Positions 27,483 to 36,689 are shown, counted from the first letter of the stretch. The stretch is 64,000 nt of DNA from Rhizobiales bacterium 62-17 (GCA_001898965.1 MKVW01000001.1:370822-434821); one strand, 5' to 3'. Notes: a model not told the origin generated them from the sequence alone. Program-made: numbers and translations.

Positions 27483-27815
27483 TTAGTCGCCGCAGGTGAT
27501 GATCACCGAGCCGCGCGGCGGCGCGGACATCTGGGCGACCGCGACGGAGCCGGTGACATCGTCGGCTGAACCATAGGCCGAGGCCTTGCCGAAGCCGTGG
27601 CCTTCGCACCAGGCATCTGCCACCACACGCCCGCAGGCCTGCCGGCTGGCGACGCATTCGCTGATGCCGTAGCCATCCTCCGCCGCGATGACGAAGGAAC
27701 GGACGGGCTCGGCCGCCCGGACCTGGCCGAGGGCGGTGGCCAGCGCCAGAAAAGCGGCGGCCAGCGGGAGGATCATCGGCGGAACGGGGATTTCAAACGG
27801 GAACAGCTTACGCAT
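27483..27815 (-). CDS. small exported Cys-containing protein of unknown function
   Basis: A 110-residue protein with a signal-type N terminus (MRKLFPFEIPVPPMILPLAAAFLALATALG, then VRAAEP). The mature part contains GYGISECVASRQACGRVVADAWCEGHGFGKASAYGSADD and a final Cys near the end: four cysteines, suggesting two disulfides in the periplasm. I recall conserved hypothetical proteins of this type in Hyphomicrobiales but no function. The start at 27815 is chosen over 27860 because it begins the signal peptide. It is divergent from cysS, 250 bp away. Confidence 0.7.
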   Translation of the reverse strand: MRKLFPFEIPVPPMILPLAAAFLALATALGQVRAAEPVRSFVIAAEDGYGISECVASRQACGRVVADAWCEGHGFGKASAYGSADDVTGSVAVAQMSAPPRGSVIITCGD

Positions 27816-27860
27816 GGAAGCACCGGCGCGGTCGTCTTGGTGACCGAAAGATGGCGCCAT

Positions 27861-28065
27861 CCTGTGAAAATTCGTTTAACCGCGGTTATAAATAGCCGGG
27901 TAATGCGCTTGACGGAGAGACCGCTCTCCATCATGGTGCCGGCCATGTCGCTCCGCCCGTGCCTCTGCCGGATTATTATTAGCTAGCCCGCCCGCTGGCT
28001 GGAGCCGTCTTTTCGCGCATTGAAAACGACATCGCCCCCCGCCAGCTGGCCGGAGAGGGAAACCT
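27861..28065. other. upstream region of cysS
   Basis: This stretch contains a perfect 12-bp palindrome TAACCGCGGTTA (27877-27888) in an AT-richer context that could mark the promoter area. A GGAGAGGGAAACC ribosome site directly precedes the cysS start. No T-box or other riboswitch is recognised. Confidence 0.35.
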
Positions 28066-29463
28066 ATGTCCACTGTGCCGACCTTGCGCCTTTACAATAC
28101 GCTGACCCGGACGAAAGCGGATTTCCGCCCGATCGATCCGGCCCAGGTGCGCATGTATGTCTGCGGCCCCACGGTCTATGACTATGCCCATATCGGCAAT
28201 GCGCGGCCGATCATCGTCTTCGACGTGCTCTACCGTCTGCTGCGCCATGTGTATGGTGTCGGCCACGTCAAATATGTCCGCAACATCACCGACGTCGACG
28301 ACAAGATCAACGAACGCGCTGCCGAGCGCGGCATTTCCATTCGCCAATTAACCGAACAGACCAACGCCATCTTCCAAAGCGATGTCACCGCGCTGGGTGC
28401 CTTGCCGCCCGACGTGCAGCCGCGCGCCACCGAACATATCGCCGAGATGGTCACCATCATCGAGAAGCTGATCGCCAGCGGCCACGCCTATGCGGCCGAC
28501 GGCCATGTGCTGTTCTCGGTGCCCTCCATGGCCGACTACGGCCGCCTGTCGCGCCGCCCGCTCGACGAAATGATTGCCGGCGCCCGTGTCGATGTCGCGC
28601 CCTATAAGAAGGGCGACATGGATTTCGTGCTCTGGAAACCGTCGAAGGACGAAGAGCCGGGCTGGGAATCGCCCTGGGGCCGCGGCCGGCCCGGCTGGCA
28701 TATCGAATGCTCGGCCATGTCGTGGAAACATCTCGGCGAAATGTTCGACATTCACGGCGGCGGCATCGATCTGGTGTTTCCCCACCATGAAAACGAGATC
28801 GCCCAGTCGCGCTGCGCCTTCAATCATCCGGTCATGGCCAATGTCTGGATGCACAACGGCTTCCTGCAGGTCGAAGGCGAGAAAATGTCGAAGAGCCTCG
28901 GCAATTTCGTCACCATCAACGAATTGCTCGAGACCGAAAATTTCGGCGGCCGCAAATGGCCGGGGCAGGTGTTGCGCCTGTCGATGCTACGAACCCATTA
29001 TCGCCAGCCGATCGACTGGACCGTGCGCAGCTTGAACGAAGCGGAAGCGACGCTCGACGATTGGGCCGCGCTGGCGAAGGGCGTGAAGCCGGGAACGCCG
29101 TCGGAAGCGTTCATCGAGGCGCTGGCTGACGATCTCAACACCTCGTTGGCGCTGACCGAGCTGCATCGTCTGGCGCGCGCCGGCGAGGCAAACACGCTGG
29201 CGGCCAGTCTGCCGTTGCTTGGCATCGACCTTGAGGCCTATCAGCCGCGCACGCAGCATCTGGCGGCAGAACTCGACGAAGAGTTGATCGCCGTGCGCAT
29301 TCGAGAGCGCATCGAGGCGCGCAAGAACAAGGAATGGAAGCGCTCGGATGAAATCCGCGACGAGCTTGTCGCCATGGGCTTGCAGCTCATGGACGGCAAG
29401 GATCCCGCGACAGGCGAAATGGTCACCACTTGGCAAGTCACGACTCGGGAGATCAAGCGATGA
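28066..29463 (+). CDS. cysS: cysteine--tRNA ligase
   Basis: A 465-residue class I aminoacyl-tRNA synthetase charging tRNA-Cys. The zinc ligand C33 starts the block [16 protein letters not shown] with the HIGN motif at residues 42-45. The KMSKS loop ([10 protein letters not shown]) is near residue 272. The [14 protein letters not shown] and [20 protein letters not shown] segments are diagnostic. First gene of a compact operon: its TGA overlaps the ATG of the GNAT gene (ATGA), which in turn overlaps cimA the same way. Confidence 0.97.
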   Translation: MSTVPTLRLYNTLTRTKADFRPIDPAQVRMYVCGPTVYDYAHIGNARPIIVFDVLYRLLRHVYGVGHVKYVRNITDVDDKINERAAERGISIRQLTEQTNAIFQSDVTALGALPPDVQPRATEHIAEMVTIIEKLIASGHAYAADGHVLFSVPSMADYGRLSRRPLDEMIAGARVDVAPYKKGDMDFVLWKPSKDEEPGWESPWGRGRPGWHIECSAMSWKHLGEMFDIHGGGIDLVFPHHENEIAQSRCAFNHPVMANVWMHNGFLQVEGEKMSKSLGNFVTINELLETENFGGRKWPGQVLRLSMLRTHYRQPIDWTVRSLNEAEATLDDWAALAKGVKPGTPSEAFIEALADDLNTSLALTELHRLARAGEANTLAASLPLLGIDLEAYQPRTQHLAAELDEELIAVRIRERIEARKNKEWKRSDEIRDELVAMGLQLMDGKDPATGEMVTTWQVTTREIKR

Positions 29464-29948
29464 GCGCACCGAGCCTTCGCCCCATTCTGCTGCCAGCCGA
29501 CCTGCCAGCGCTCATTGATGTCTTCGTCGACAGCATCGAGGAATTGACGCAGGACGATTACGACGAAGAGCAGCGCACCGCATGGATCGCCAGCGTCGAA
29601 AACGAGCAGAAGTTCGGCGACAACCTTGCCAACGGTCTCACCATTTTGGCTGAAGTGGACGGCGAGGTCGCCGGCTTCGCCACTTTGCGCGGCGCCGTTG
29701 TCGAAATGCTCTATGTCCATTCGGGTTTCGCCCGCCAGGGTGTCGCCAGCGCCCTTTGCGATGGGCTCGAGCGGCTGGCGGCGGCGCGTGGCGTCAAGGA
29801 ATTGACCACCGACGCCAGCGACACGGCGCAGCCCTTCTTTAAACAACGCGGCTACGAGCCGCGCCAGCGCAACAGCGTCGAGCGGGCCGGTGTCTGGCTC
29901 GCCAATACGACGATGGCCAAGCCGCTGGTGATGGAAACCACCCAATGA
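29460..29948 (+). CDS. GNAT-family N-acetyltransferase
   Basis: A 162-residue acetyltransferase. The acetyl-CoA-binding motif A region reads [27 protein letters not shown], with the R/Q-x-x-G-x-A/G loop as RQGVAS. Next comes the [23 protein letters not shown] motif B part. Its ATG overlaps the cysS stop and its stop overlaps the cimA start by 4 bp, implying translational coupling. The acceptor (protein or small molecule) is unknown. Its place between a tRNA synthetase and a keto-acid biosynthetic enzyme does not by itself explain the role. Confidence 0.9.
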   Translation: MSAPSLRPILLPADLPALIDVFVDSIEELTQDDYDEEQRTAWIASVENEQKFGDNLANGLTILAEVDGEVAGFATLRGAVVEMLYVHSGFARQGVASALCDGLERLAAARGVKELTTDASDTAQPFFKQRGYEPRQRNSVERAGVWLANTTMAKPLVMETTQ

Positions 29949-31534
29949 CCCGCGAACGCCTCTATCTTTTCGACACGACCTTGCGCGATGGCGCGCAGAC
30001 CACGGGTGTCGATTTCTCCATCGACGACAAGCGCCGCATCGCCGCGCTGCTCGACGATCTTGGCCTCGATTATGTCGAAGGCGGTTATCCCGGCGCCAAT
30101 CCGCTCGACACCGAATTCTTTCGCAAGAAGGCGGTGAAGAAGGCGCGCTTCGCGGCTTTCGGCATGACCAAGCGGCCGGGGCGCTCCGCTTCCAACGATC
30201 CAGGCATTGCCGGCCTCATGGAAGCCGAGGCCGATGCGATCGTTTATGTCGCCAAGAGCTGGGATTTTCAGGTGCACGTCGCGCTCGGCATCACGCTTGA
30301 GGAAAATCTCGAAGGCATCGGCGATTCCATCGCCTATGCCAGCAAGAACGGTCGCGAGGCCATGCTCGATTGCGAGCACTTCTTCGATGGCTACAAAAAC
30401 AATCCCGACTATGCGCTGCAATGCGCGCGCGCCGCTTATGAAGCCGGCGCCCGTTGGGTCGTGCTGTGCGACACCAATGGCGGCACCTTGCCGGATGAAG
30501 TCGAGCGCATCGTCGGCGAAGTGGCACGCCACATCCCCGGCAGCCATTTGGGCATCCACACCCATAACGACACCGAAAATGCGGTGGCCAATTCCTTCGC
30601 CGCTATCCGCGCCGGCGCACGGCAGATCCAGGGCACGTTGAATGGCCTGGGCGAGCGCTGCGGCAATGCCAATCTCGTTTCGATCATCCCGACGCTTCTG
30701 TTGAAGCGCGAATTCGCCGATCGTTTCGAGATCGGCGTGACGCATGAGAAGTTGCGCGGCCTGACCAAGCTCAGCCACGCCTTCGACGAACTGATCAATC
30801 GTGCGCCGAACCGCCATGCGCCCTATGTCGGCGCCTCCGCCTTCGCCACCAAGGCCGGCATCCATGCCTCCGCCGTGTTGAAGGACCCCAAGACCTATGA
30901 ACATGTCGAGCCGGATGCGGTCGGCAATGTGCGAAAGGTTCTGGTGTCCGATCAGGCCGGCAAGTCGAACGTGCTGGCGGAACTCGAACGCCTCGGCATC
31001 ACCGTCGCCAAGGACGATCCGCGCGTCATGCGCGTGTTGGAGGAGGTGAAGGAGAAAGAAGCGCAGGGCTATGCCTATGAAGGCGCCGATGCCTCTTTCG
31101 AATTGCTGGCGCGTCGTGTTCTCGGCCAGGCGCCGGATTATTTCGACGTCGAGCGTTTCAGCGTCAATGTCGAGCGCCGGCATAATGCGGTCGGTGAACT
31201 GGTCACCGTATCGGAAGCCATCGTCAAGGTGCGTGTCGATGGCGAGACGTTTATCTCCGCCGCCGAAGGCGCGGGGCCCGTGAACGCGCTCGATCTCGCT
31301 TTGCGCAAGGACCTCGGCAAATACCAGCCCTATATCGAGGACCTGGAACTGCGCGACTATCGCGTGCGCGTCTTCCAGGGCGGCACCGATGCGGTGACGC
31401 GCGTGCTGATCGAATTTGGCGACAGCCAGGGCAATACCTGGTCGACGGTCGGCGTGTCAGCCAACATCATTGATGCCTCGTTCCAGGCGCTCTTGGATTC
31501 GATCAACTACAAGCTGATGAAGGCGGAGGCCTGA
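29945..31534 (+). CDS. cimA: (R)-citramalate synthase
   Basis: A 529-residue enzyme of the LeuA/CimA family, condensing pyruvate and acetyl-CoA to citramalate in the threonine-independent isoleucine pathway. The N-terminal TIM barrel has LFDTTLRDGAQTTGVDFS, the GIHTHNDTENAVANS metal site and LNGLGERCGNANL. The C-terminal half carries the linker and LeuA dimer/regulatory domain. The DTTLRDGAQT run and length separate it from 2-isopropylmalate synthase. Co-transcribed with cysS and the GNAT gene. Confidence 0.93.
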   Translation: MTRERLYLFDTTLRDGAQTTGVDFSIDDKRRIAALLDDLGLDYVEGGYPGANPLDTEFFRKKAVKKARFAAFGMTKRPGRSASNDPGIAGLMEAEADAIVYVAKSWDFQVHVALGITLEENLEGIGDSIAYASKNGREAMLDCEHFFDGYKNNPDYALQCARAAYEAGARWVVLCDTNGGTLPDEVERIVGEVARHIPGSHLGIHTHNDTENAVANSFAAIRAGARQIQGTLNGLGERCGNANLVSIIPTLLLKREFADRFEIGVTHEKLRGLTKLSHAFDELINRAPNRHAPYVGASAFATKAGIHASAVLKDPKTYEHVEPDAVGNVRKVLVSDQAGKSNVLAELERLGITVAKDDPRVMRVLEEVKEKEAQGYAYEGADASFELLARRVLGQAPDYFDVERFSVNVERRHNAVGELVTVSEAIVKVRVDGETFISAAEGAGPVNALDLALRKDLGKYQPYIEDLELRDYRVRVFQGGTDAVTRVLIEFGDSQGNTWSTVGVSANIIDASFQALLDSINYKLMKAEA

Positions 31535-31545
31535 GGCAGCGGCAG

Positions 31546-32622
31546 TCATGCCGCTGTCCCGCGTTCGTACCAACCTCGCGACGCCTTCACGATCCCAACG
31601 ACCGACAGCATGACGGGCACTTCGATCAGGACGCCGACGACAGTTGCGAGCGCGGCTCCCGACTGGAAGCCGAACAACGCAATGGCTGTTGCCACGGCTA
31701 GTTCGAAGAAATTGCTCGCACCGATAAGCGCGGACGGCCCGGCCACGCACCATTCGACGCCAAGACGGCGGTTGAGCCAGTAGGCCAGCCCGGCGTTGAA
31801 ATAGACCTGAATGAGAATGGGCACCGCCAACATGGCGATAATGGCTGGTTGGCGCGTGATCTGTTCGCCTTGCAGACCAAACAGCAGAACGAGTGTCAGC
31901 AGCAGCGCGCCAAGAGACAACGGCGACAAAGCTTTGAGTGTCTGCTCCAAGGCGGCTTGCCCGCCGCCGCTGAGCAAACGTCGGCGCCAGAGCTGCGCCA
32001 CGACCACCGGCACGACGATGTAGAGCAGCACCGAGAGCAGTAGCGTTCCCCACGGCACGACGATGGACGAGAGACCGAGCAAAAGGCCGACGATCGGCGC
32101 GAAGGCTACCACCATGATGGTGTCGTTGAGGGCCACTTGCCCAAGCGTGAAATGGGGTTCGCCGTCCACCAGATTCGACCACACGAAGACCATGGCCGTG
32201 CAGGGCGCAGCGGCAAGCAGGATCAGTCCTGCGGTATAGCTTTCGAGCTGATCGGCGGGAAGGTAGGGGCGGAAGGCGTTCGCGATGAAGATCCATGCCA
32301 GGAGCGCCATCGAGAAGGGTTTGATCAGCCAGTTGATGCCGACTGTCGTAGCTATGCCGCGCCAATGCGTTCCGACTTGGCCCAGTGCGGCGAGGTCGAT
32401 TTTCAGCAGCATGGGAATGACCATGAGCCAGACCAGCACGGCCACCGGCAGATTGACCTGCGCGATTTCCGTTGCACCGATGACGTGGAAAACGTCCGGC
32501 ATCATCCGGCCGAGAACGATGCCGACGACAATGCAGAGTGCCACCCAAAGCGTCAGATAGCGCTCGAAGAGGCTCATGGATGAGGTTTTGGGGGATGGGG
32601 TCGTTGCGACCGCTTCACTCAC
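31546..32622 (-). CDS. acr3: arsenite efflux transporter, ACR3 family
   Basis: A 358-residue ten-helix permease that extrudes arsenite. The conserved Cys of helix 4 is in LAAAPCTAMVFVWSNL, followed by LNDTIMVVAFAPI. Near the end lies the PSALIGASNFFELAVATAIALFG block typical of ACR3. The GTG at 32622 overlaps the arsC stop (GTGA), showing translational coupling. Last gene of arsR-arsC-acr3. Confidence 0.94.
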   Translation of the reverse strand: MSEAVATTPSPKTSSMSLFERYLTLWVALCIVVGIVLGRMMPDVFHVIGATEIAQVNLPVAVLVWLMVIPMLLKIDLAALGQVGTHWRGIATTVGINWLIKPFSMALLAWIFIANAFRPYLPADQLESYTAGLILLAAAPCTAMVFVWSNLVDGEPHFTLGQVALNDTIMVVAFAPIVGLLLGLSSIVVPWGTLLLSVLLYIVVPVVVAQLWRRRLLSGGGQAALEQTLKALSPLSLGALLLTLVLLFGLQGEQITRQPAIIAMLAVPILIQVYFNAGLAYWLNRRLGVEWCVAGPSALIGASNFFELAVATAIALFGFQSGAALATVVGVLIEVPVMLSVVGIVKASRGWYERGTAA

Positions 32623-33146
32623 GCCACATCGTCCCGCTTGTTTGTCGATCCTTCCAACTGGCCGATCTCGCGCAACTTCGTGCCGAGGGCCATCGCGTCG
32701 AGGCTTTTGAGCGGCAAAGCCATGAAAGCGGAAATCCGGTTCTTCATGAAGCGGAACGCGTCGTTGAACGCGCGTTGCTTTTCGATGTCGGTTCCTTCGA
32801 TGGCTGCTGGGTCTTCGATGCCCCAATGCGCCGTCATCGGCTGGCCCGGCCAAAACGGGCAGGTTTCTCCGGCTGCGCTATCGCAGACCGTGAAGACGAA
32901 ATCCATGACTGGCGCGTTCGGCTCAGCAAACACGTCCCAGCTTTTCGAGCTGAACCCTTCCGCCGGATAATCCCAGTTGCGCAGTGTGGCTAACGCAATC
33001 GGATTGACCTCGCCCTTCGGCTGGCTGCCGGCCGAAAAAGCGTTGAAGCGCCCCGCGCCATCCTTGCGCAGGATCGCTTCCGCGAGGATCGAACGGGCGG
33101 AATTGCCGGTGCAGAGAAACAGCACGTTGTAGACGCGATCAAGCAC
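32619..33146 (-). CDS. arsC: arsenate reductase, low-molecular-weight phosphatase type
   Basis: A 175-residue thioredoxin-type arsenate reductase. The P-loop C12-TGNSAR-S (CX5R) holds the nucleophilic Cys. The resolving cysteines are probably C88 and C96 (TVCDSAAGETCPFWPG), as in the S. aureus ArsC class. It reduces arsenate to arsenite for export by ACR3. It overlaps arsR by 8 bp upstream and acr3 by 4 bp downstream. Confidence 0.93.
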   Translation of the reverse strand: MLDRVYNVLFLCTGNSARSILAEAILRKDGAGRFNAFSAGSQPKGEVNPIALATLRNWDYPAEGFSSKSWDVFAEPNAPVMDFVFTVCDSAAGETCPFWPGQPMTAHWGIEDPAAIEGTDIEKQRAFNDAFRFMKNRISAFMALPLKSLDAMALGTKLREIGQLEGSTNKRDDVA

Positions 33147-33495
33147 GGGGGAGCTCCTTGGCTTCTAGGCCGCAGCACGATTGCGTGGCCGCCGGTATGC
33201 AGATTTCGGGATGTCCGGCGCAGCAATCGCGCATGAGGAAGGCGATCAGTCCCGACAGCGCGGAATAGTCGGCCGTGTAGTAGATCGAGCGCGCTTCCCG
33301 CTTTGCCGCCGCCAGTCCGGCTTGGGTCAGTTCTTTCAAGTGAAACGACACATTCGAGGCCGAGACACCCGTTGCCTCGGCAATGGCGCCGGCCGCCATG
33401 CCGTCAGGCCCAGCGGTCACGAGCAATCGCACAATGCGAAGGCGGGTTTCCTGAGAAAGAGCCGCGAAGGCCATGAGGGCTTGACGTTCTTCCAT
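33139..33495 (-). CDS. arsR: ArsR-family arsenic-responsive repressor
   Basis: A 118-residue winged helix repressor. The DNA-binding helices are ATGVSASNVSFHLKELTQAGL. The metal site is C-terminal: C91, C92 and C99 (DCCAGHPEIC), like the Acidithiobacillus type rather than the helix-3 type of E. coli, with another Cys pair C107-C108. First gene of the ars operon; the operator overlaps its start codon. Derepression by As(III) is expected. Confidence 0.93.
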   Translation of the reverse strand: MEERQALMAFAALSQETRLRIVRLLVTAGPDGMAAGAIAEATGVSASNVSFHLKELTQAGLAAAKREARSIYYTADYSALSGLIAFLMRDCCAGHPEICIPAATQSCCGLEAKELPRA

Positions 33496-33534
33496 ATTTC
33501 AATAATCCTATAATTCAATGATAATTGAAATATG
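33493..33534. promoter_or_regulatory. shared ArsR operator of the divergent ars genes
   Basis: CATATTTCAAT (33493-33503) and ATTGAAATATG (33524-33534) form a perfect 11-bp inverted repeat. A third half site TTCAAT lies at 33514-33519, giving TTCAAT-GATA-ATTGAA in the middle. TTCAA/TTGAA half sites are the ArsR recognition words. The outer arm covers the arsR start codon and its AGGA ribosome site, so bound repressor would block both divergent promoters. Confidence 0.8.
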
Positions 33535-33544
33535 GATAGCAAAG

Positions 33545-34084
33545 ATGATCGAGATTGACAAGATGGACCTGTCCCTGCCGTCCGCCGCCATCATCGATGA
33601 TATTGCGCTGGGCGATTTGCTCGCCGCCTGCGACGCGAACCCCGCAACGCCCCTCGTGTTTTCCACCGACGGTCGCGCGATTCAGCGCGGCTATCATGTC
33701 ACCGAAGTGAAGACAGGTCAGTTCGCCGCGCTGGATTGCGGCGGAAATCCCGAAGCGTGGTCGGAAATCTTTGTCCAGCTTTGGGATGTGATTGATGGTG
33801 ATCGCACCCATATGACGGCAGGGAAATTCGCTGCCATCATTCGCAAGGTGTCCACGCATTTTGCGCTAGGTGCTAACGCGCGGCTGACCTTCGAGGTCAG
33901 TGATGGCGTTGCACCGATGCAGCTTTACTGTGCTGCTTCACCGGTCCTGTCCCAGGGCGTGTTGTCGGTCGCTCTGTCGCCACGCGCCGCGAGCTGCAAG
34001 CCGCGTGACCGTTGGCTGGAAGAGCAGAAGCAAGCATCTGCCTGCACTTCGCCATCCAATAGCAAGCAGCCGTGTTGCTGCTGA
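33545..34084 (+). CDS. DUF6428-like Cys-tailed protein linked to arsenic genes
   Basis: A 179-residue protein divergent from arsR. The body (LPSAAIIDDIALGDLLAACDAN, FSTDGRAIQRGYHVTEVKTGQFAALDCGG) resembles, as I recall, the DUF6428 family often found next to ArsR in Hyphomicrobiales. The C terminus is peculiar: KQASACTSPSNSKQPCCC ends in three adjacent cysteines, a probable As(III) or other soft-metal binding tail. The start at 33545 clears the operator; 33563 is an alternative. Function is unknown; the shared operator suggests arsenic induction. Confidence 0.7.
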   Translation: MIEIDKMDLSLPSAAIIDDIALGDLLAACDANPATPLVFSTDGRAIQRGYHVTEVKTGQFAALDCGGNPEAWSEIFVQLWDVIDGDRTHMTAGKFAAIIRKVSTHFALGANARLTFEVSDGVAPMQLYCAASPVLSQGVLSVALSPRAASCKPRDRWLEEQKQASACTSPSNSKQPCCC

Positions 34085-34136
34085 TCGCTATCGCTCTGGG
34101 GTGAGCATAATTCCGCCGCCCTCCCTTCGTATCTTT

Positions 34137-34179
34137 GAGCCCGGTTTCGCCGCGACGGGCGCGGCAAAAGAAGGGGCTC
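34137..34179 (+). terminator. hairpin after the arsenic-linked gene
   Basis: GAGCCC (34137-34142) pairs with GGGCTC (34174-34179), with an inner GCCGCG / CGCGGC stem, forming a long interrupted hairpin 53 bp after the stop at 34084. There is no clear T-run, so its terminator role is tentative. The rest of 34085-34276 shows nothing recognisable. Confidence 0.45.
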
Positions 34180-34276
34180 TTAGATCGGGGAGGGGGGTGT
34201 CACGCGATTCTGAGGAACAACCCCATGCAAGGGCGCTTTCCTCGCATTTCACGCCCTCGAATTCACGGCCTACGCC

Positions 34277-34642
34277 TCACTCGACGAGGCGCAGCACCTT
34301 GTCCCGGCACAGGTTGCGGTCTTCCGCTTCCATCACGCTGTCGTCCTCGAACGTACCAGCGAGATCGAAGGTGCAGCCCGAGCGCGGCGGCAGGGTGAAG
34401 GTGGCGCGCTTGCCCGGCGCTAGGTTCTTCGCCACCACGCGTTCGGTTGCCGCAGCGCCTTCCTTGCCGACGAGTTTCAGTTCCACCAGCGCGGCGTCGC
34501 GCTTGTTCTCCACGGTGATGCGGCCTGGGCTCGATGGACCACGCTTCGATTGCGCGAAGCCCGACGTCGCTGTCAGCGACAAAGTCACCGCGGCCGCAGC
34601 CACGACCATGGAACGCGTGAGGGTGTGACGGATCAACGTCAT
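34277..34642 (-). CDS. small exported protein of unknown function
   Basis: A 121-residue protein with a signal peptide (SMVVAAAAVTLSLTATSGFAQS). The mature region, SPGRITVENKRDAALVELKLVGKEG followed by NLAPGKRATFTLPPRSGCTFDLAGTFEDDS and LCRDKVLRLVE, looks like a single beta-sandwich with two Cys. Similar secreted proteins occur in Hyphomicrobiales, often without known function. Monocistronic. Confidence 0.7.
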   Translation of the reverse strand: MTLIRHTLTRSMVVAAAAVTLSLTATSGFAQSKRGPSSPGRITVENKRDAALVELKLVGKEGAAATERVVAKNLAPGKRATFTLPPRSGCTFDLAGTFEDDSVMEAEDRNLCRDKVLRLVE

Positions 34643-34695
34643 GATGGCTGCTCCTCTCCTAAGATATACTCTGAATTTTAACGCAGCATCGCCAA

Positions 34696-35298
34696 CTAGA
34701 GGCGTGACGTCAAATCCGCCGACTCCATGCCGGCACGCTTGCCTTGTTCCTTCGCTGCACGAAGGATCGGCACCACGTCCTCGATTTTTTCGGCGACCTG
34801 ATAGCGCACTTCGAGATCGCTGCGGATGAAGCCTTTGTAGCGCATATGCGCGAACAGATCGAGCAACGGCCGCCAGAAGCCACCGATGTCGGCGAGCACG
34901 ACAGGCTTGTTATGACGATCGAGCTGCACCCAGGTGAGCTGTTCGACGAGTTCCTCAAGCGTGCCGATGCCACCAGGCAGAGCGACGAAGGCATCGGCCT
35001 TCTCGAACATCATGCGCTTGCGCGTATGCATGTCGGCGACGACGACGAGTTCCTGCGCTTCCTTGAAGCGCCGTTCGCGCACGTCGAGGAAGTCGGGAAT
35101 GATGCCCGTGACATGGCCGCCGGCTTCATAGACCGAGCGGGCGAGAATGCCCATCAGGCCATGGCTGCCGCCGCCATACACGAGACCCATGCCAGCATTC
35201 ACCAGTTCGGTGGCGAGCTGGCGGGCTGCATCTGCGAAAATCGGATCGGTTCCAGGAGAGGAACCACAGTAAACACAAACATTGCGAATTTCAGTCAT
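34696..35298 (-). CDS. LOG-family (TIGR00730) phosphoribohydrolase
   Basis: A 200-residue Rossmann-fold protein. The signature PGGIGTLEELVE and the nucleotide-binding VYGGGSHGLMG loop identify the LOG (lonely guy) family, which releases cytokinin base or adenine from its 5'-monophosphate. The ATG at 35298 starts MTEIRNVCVYCGSSPG, the family N terminus; the frame continues upstream only by chance. In bacteria the role is usually purine-nucleotide turnover; cytokinin production is possible in plant-associated species. Confidence 0.92.
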   Translation of the reverse strand: MTEIRNVCVYCGSSPGTDPIFADAARQLATELVNAGMGLVYGGGSHGLMGILARSVYEAGGHVTGIIPDFLDVRERRFKEAQELVVVADMHTRKRMMFEKADAFVALPGGIGTLEELVEQLTWVQLDRHNKPVVLADIGGFWRPLLDLFAHMRYKGFIRSDLEVRYQVAEKIEDVVPILRAAKEQGKRAGMESADLTSRL

Positions 35299-35444
35299 GG
35301 CACAGCTTTGACGTGCGCTTGTGGCAGGGTCAAGGCACGGTTCCAGCAAGCTTGGCCGCGCGAAATCGCCCGCATTGGCCTTTCGCTGTCATAATGGTTA
35401 AATCACCTGAATAATCAGGCGGCGTCAGCCAGGCGGTACAGGTG

Positions 35445-36689
35445 ATGTTGGGTTTGTCGAATCGGGTTGTTTACGGGATCGCCGTGCTGGTGGCCCTGAT
35501 CGCGGCTATCTTCATCGGCTGGAATCTGTGGCGCACGTGGTCCGCGCCGGCGCCGACGTCATCAGCCGCTGTGCCGACCGAAGCCACGGCCCAGGCCCAA
35601 TCTCAAACGCAACTCCAAGCCAAGCCTGATGCTGCGAAGCTAGATGCCGCCAAGCCCGAGACGCCAGCCGGCAAGCCGGCAGCAAACGGCCCGAAACCGC
35701 AGTTCGACGTAGTGCGTGTCGAACCCTCGGGGGAGACGGTGGTTGCCGGCCGCGCCGCGCCCAATGCCAAGATCACACTCTTTTCCGCCGGCAAGCCGGT
35801 CGGCGAAGTGACGGCCAATGGCGAAGGGCAATTCGTGATCCTGCCGCCCGCGCTGCCGCCGGGCGATCATCTCCTGTCGCTTCAGGCCGATGCGGTGACC
35901 TCCGATCAGACGGTCGCCATCGCCGTACCCAAGCCGGGCAGCCGCGACGTGGTCGTCGCCTTGGCGGAGCCGGACAAACCGACGCGCATTCTCTCCGACG
36001 CCAAGCCCGCCGCTGCCAAAGCAGAAGCCGCGCCAGCAGCGTCCTCGGCGGCGCCCGCAAATGCTGCCCCGCAAAATGCCGCGTCGGCCAGTCCGCCCGT
36101 CGCCATTCGCGCCGTTGAGGCGCAAGAAGGCGGCGGCTTCTTCCTCTCTGGTCTCGCGACGGCCGGCGCCCAGGTCCGGCTTTATCTAAATGGCGCCCTC
36201 ATCGCCTCCGCCCAGGCCGGTCCCGATGGCCGTTGGTCGGTGCGGGTCGAGAAGGGCATGTCGTCGGGCAAATATGCGGTTCGCGCCGATGTTCTGGGCC
36301 AGGACGGCGGCGTCGTGGCGCGCGCGGAAGTGCCGTTCGACTATCCCGCCGCCGGGACGATGGCCGCCACGTCGGGCAAGCGGGACGCCGCATCTCCAGC
36401 CTCCGAATCCACCGCGCAACGGCAAGCCGAGGCGGCCACGCCGGCAACGACGGCCGCCGGCCCCGAAAAACGCTCCGATGCCGCCGCGGCCGCGCCTCAG
36501 TCCACCGTCGTGGCGGAACTGCGCACCGCTCGCGTCGAGCGGGGCGACAGTCTGTGGCGGATCAGCCGGACCATGCTCGGCCATGGCGTGCGTTACACCC
36601 AGATTTACGACGCCAATACCGACCAAATCCGCGATCCGGACCTGATTTATCCCGGCCAGGTTCTGGTCGTGCCCAATCCAACGCCCTGA
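35445..36689 (+). CDS. membrane-anchored LysM-domain protein
   Basis: A 414-residue protein. An N-terminal membrane anchor (VVYGIAVLVALIAAIFIGWNLW) is followed by an Ala/Gln/Pro-rich linker. Two Ig-like beta modules are visible (PQFDVVRVEPSGETVVAGRAAPNAKITL and AIRAVEAQEGGGFFLSGLATAGAQVRLYL). After another linker the C-terminal LysM domain is VERGDSLWRISRTMLGHG through IYPGQVLVVPN. It likely binds peptidoglycan from the inner-membrane side. A GTG at 35442 precedes the chosen ATG. Confidence 0.85.
   Translation: MLGLSNRVVYGIAVLVALIAAIFIGWNLWRTWSAPAPTSSAAVPTEATAQAQSQTQLQAKPDAAKLDAAKPETPAGKPAANGPKPQFDVVRVEPSGETVVAGRAAPNAKITLFSAGKPVGEVTANGEGQFVILPPALPPGDHLLSLQADAVTSDQTVAIAVPKPGSRDVVVALAEPDKPTRILSDAKPAAAKAEAAPAASSAAPANAAPQNAASASPPVAIRAVEAQEGGGFFLSGLATAGAQVRLYLNGALIASAQAGPDGRWSVRVEKGMSSGKYAVRADVLGQDGGVVARAEVPFDYPAAGTMAATSGKRDAASPASESTAQRQAEAATPATTAAGPEKRSDAAAAAPQSTVVAELRTARVERGDSLWRISRTMLGHGVRYTQIYDANTDQIRDPDLIYPGQVLVVPNPTP

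Noticed and set aside
29852..31183. A 443-codon minus-strand frame inside cimA
   Set aside because: It is antisense to an intact cimA and has no ribosome site or domain.
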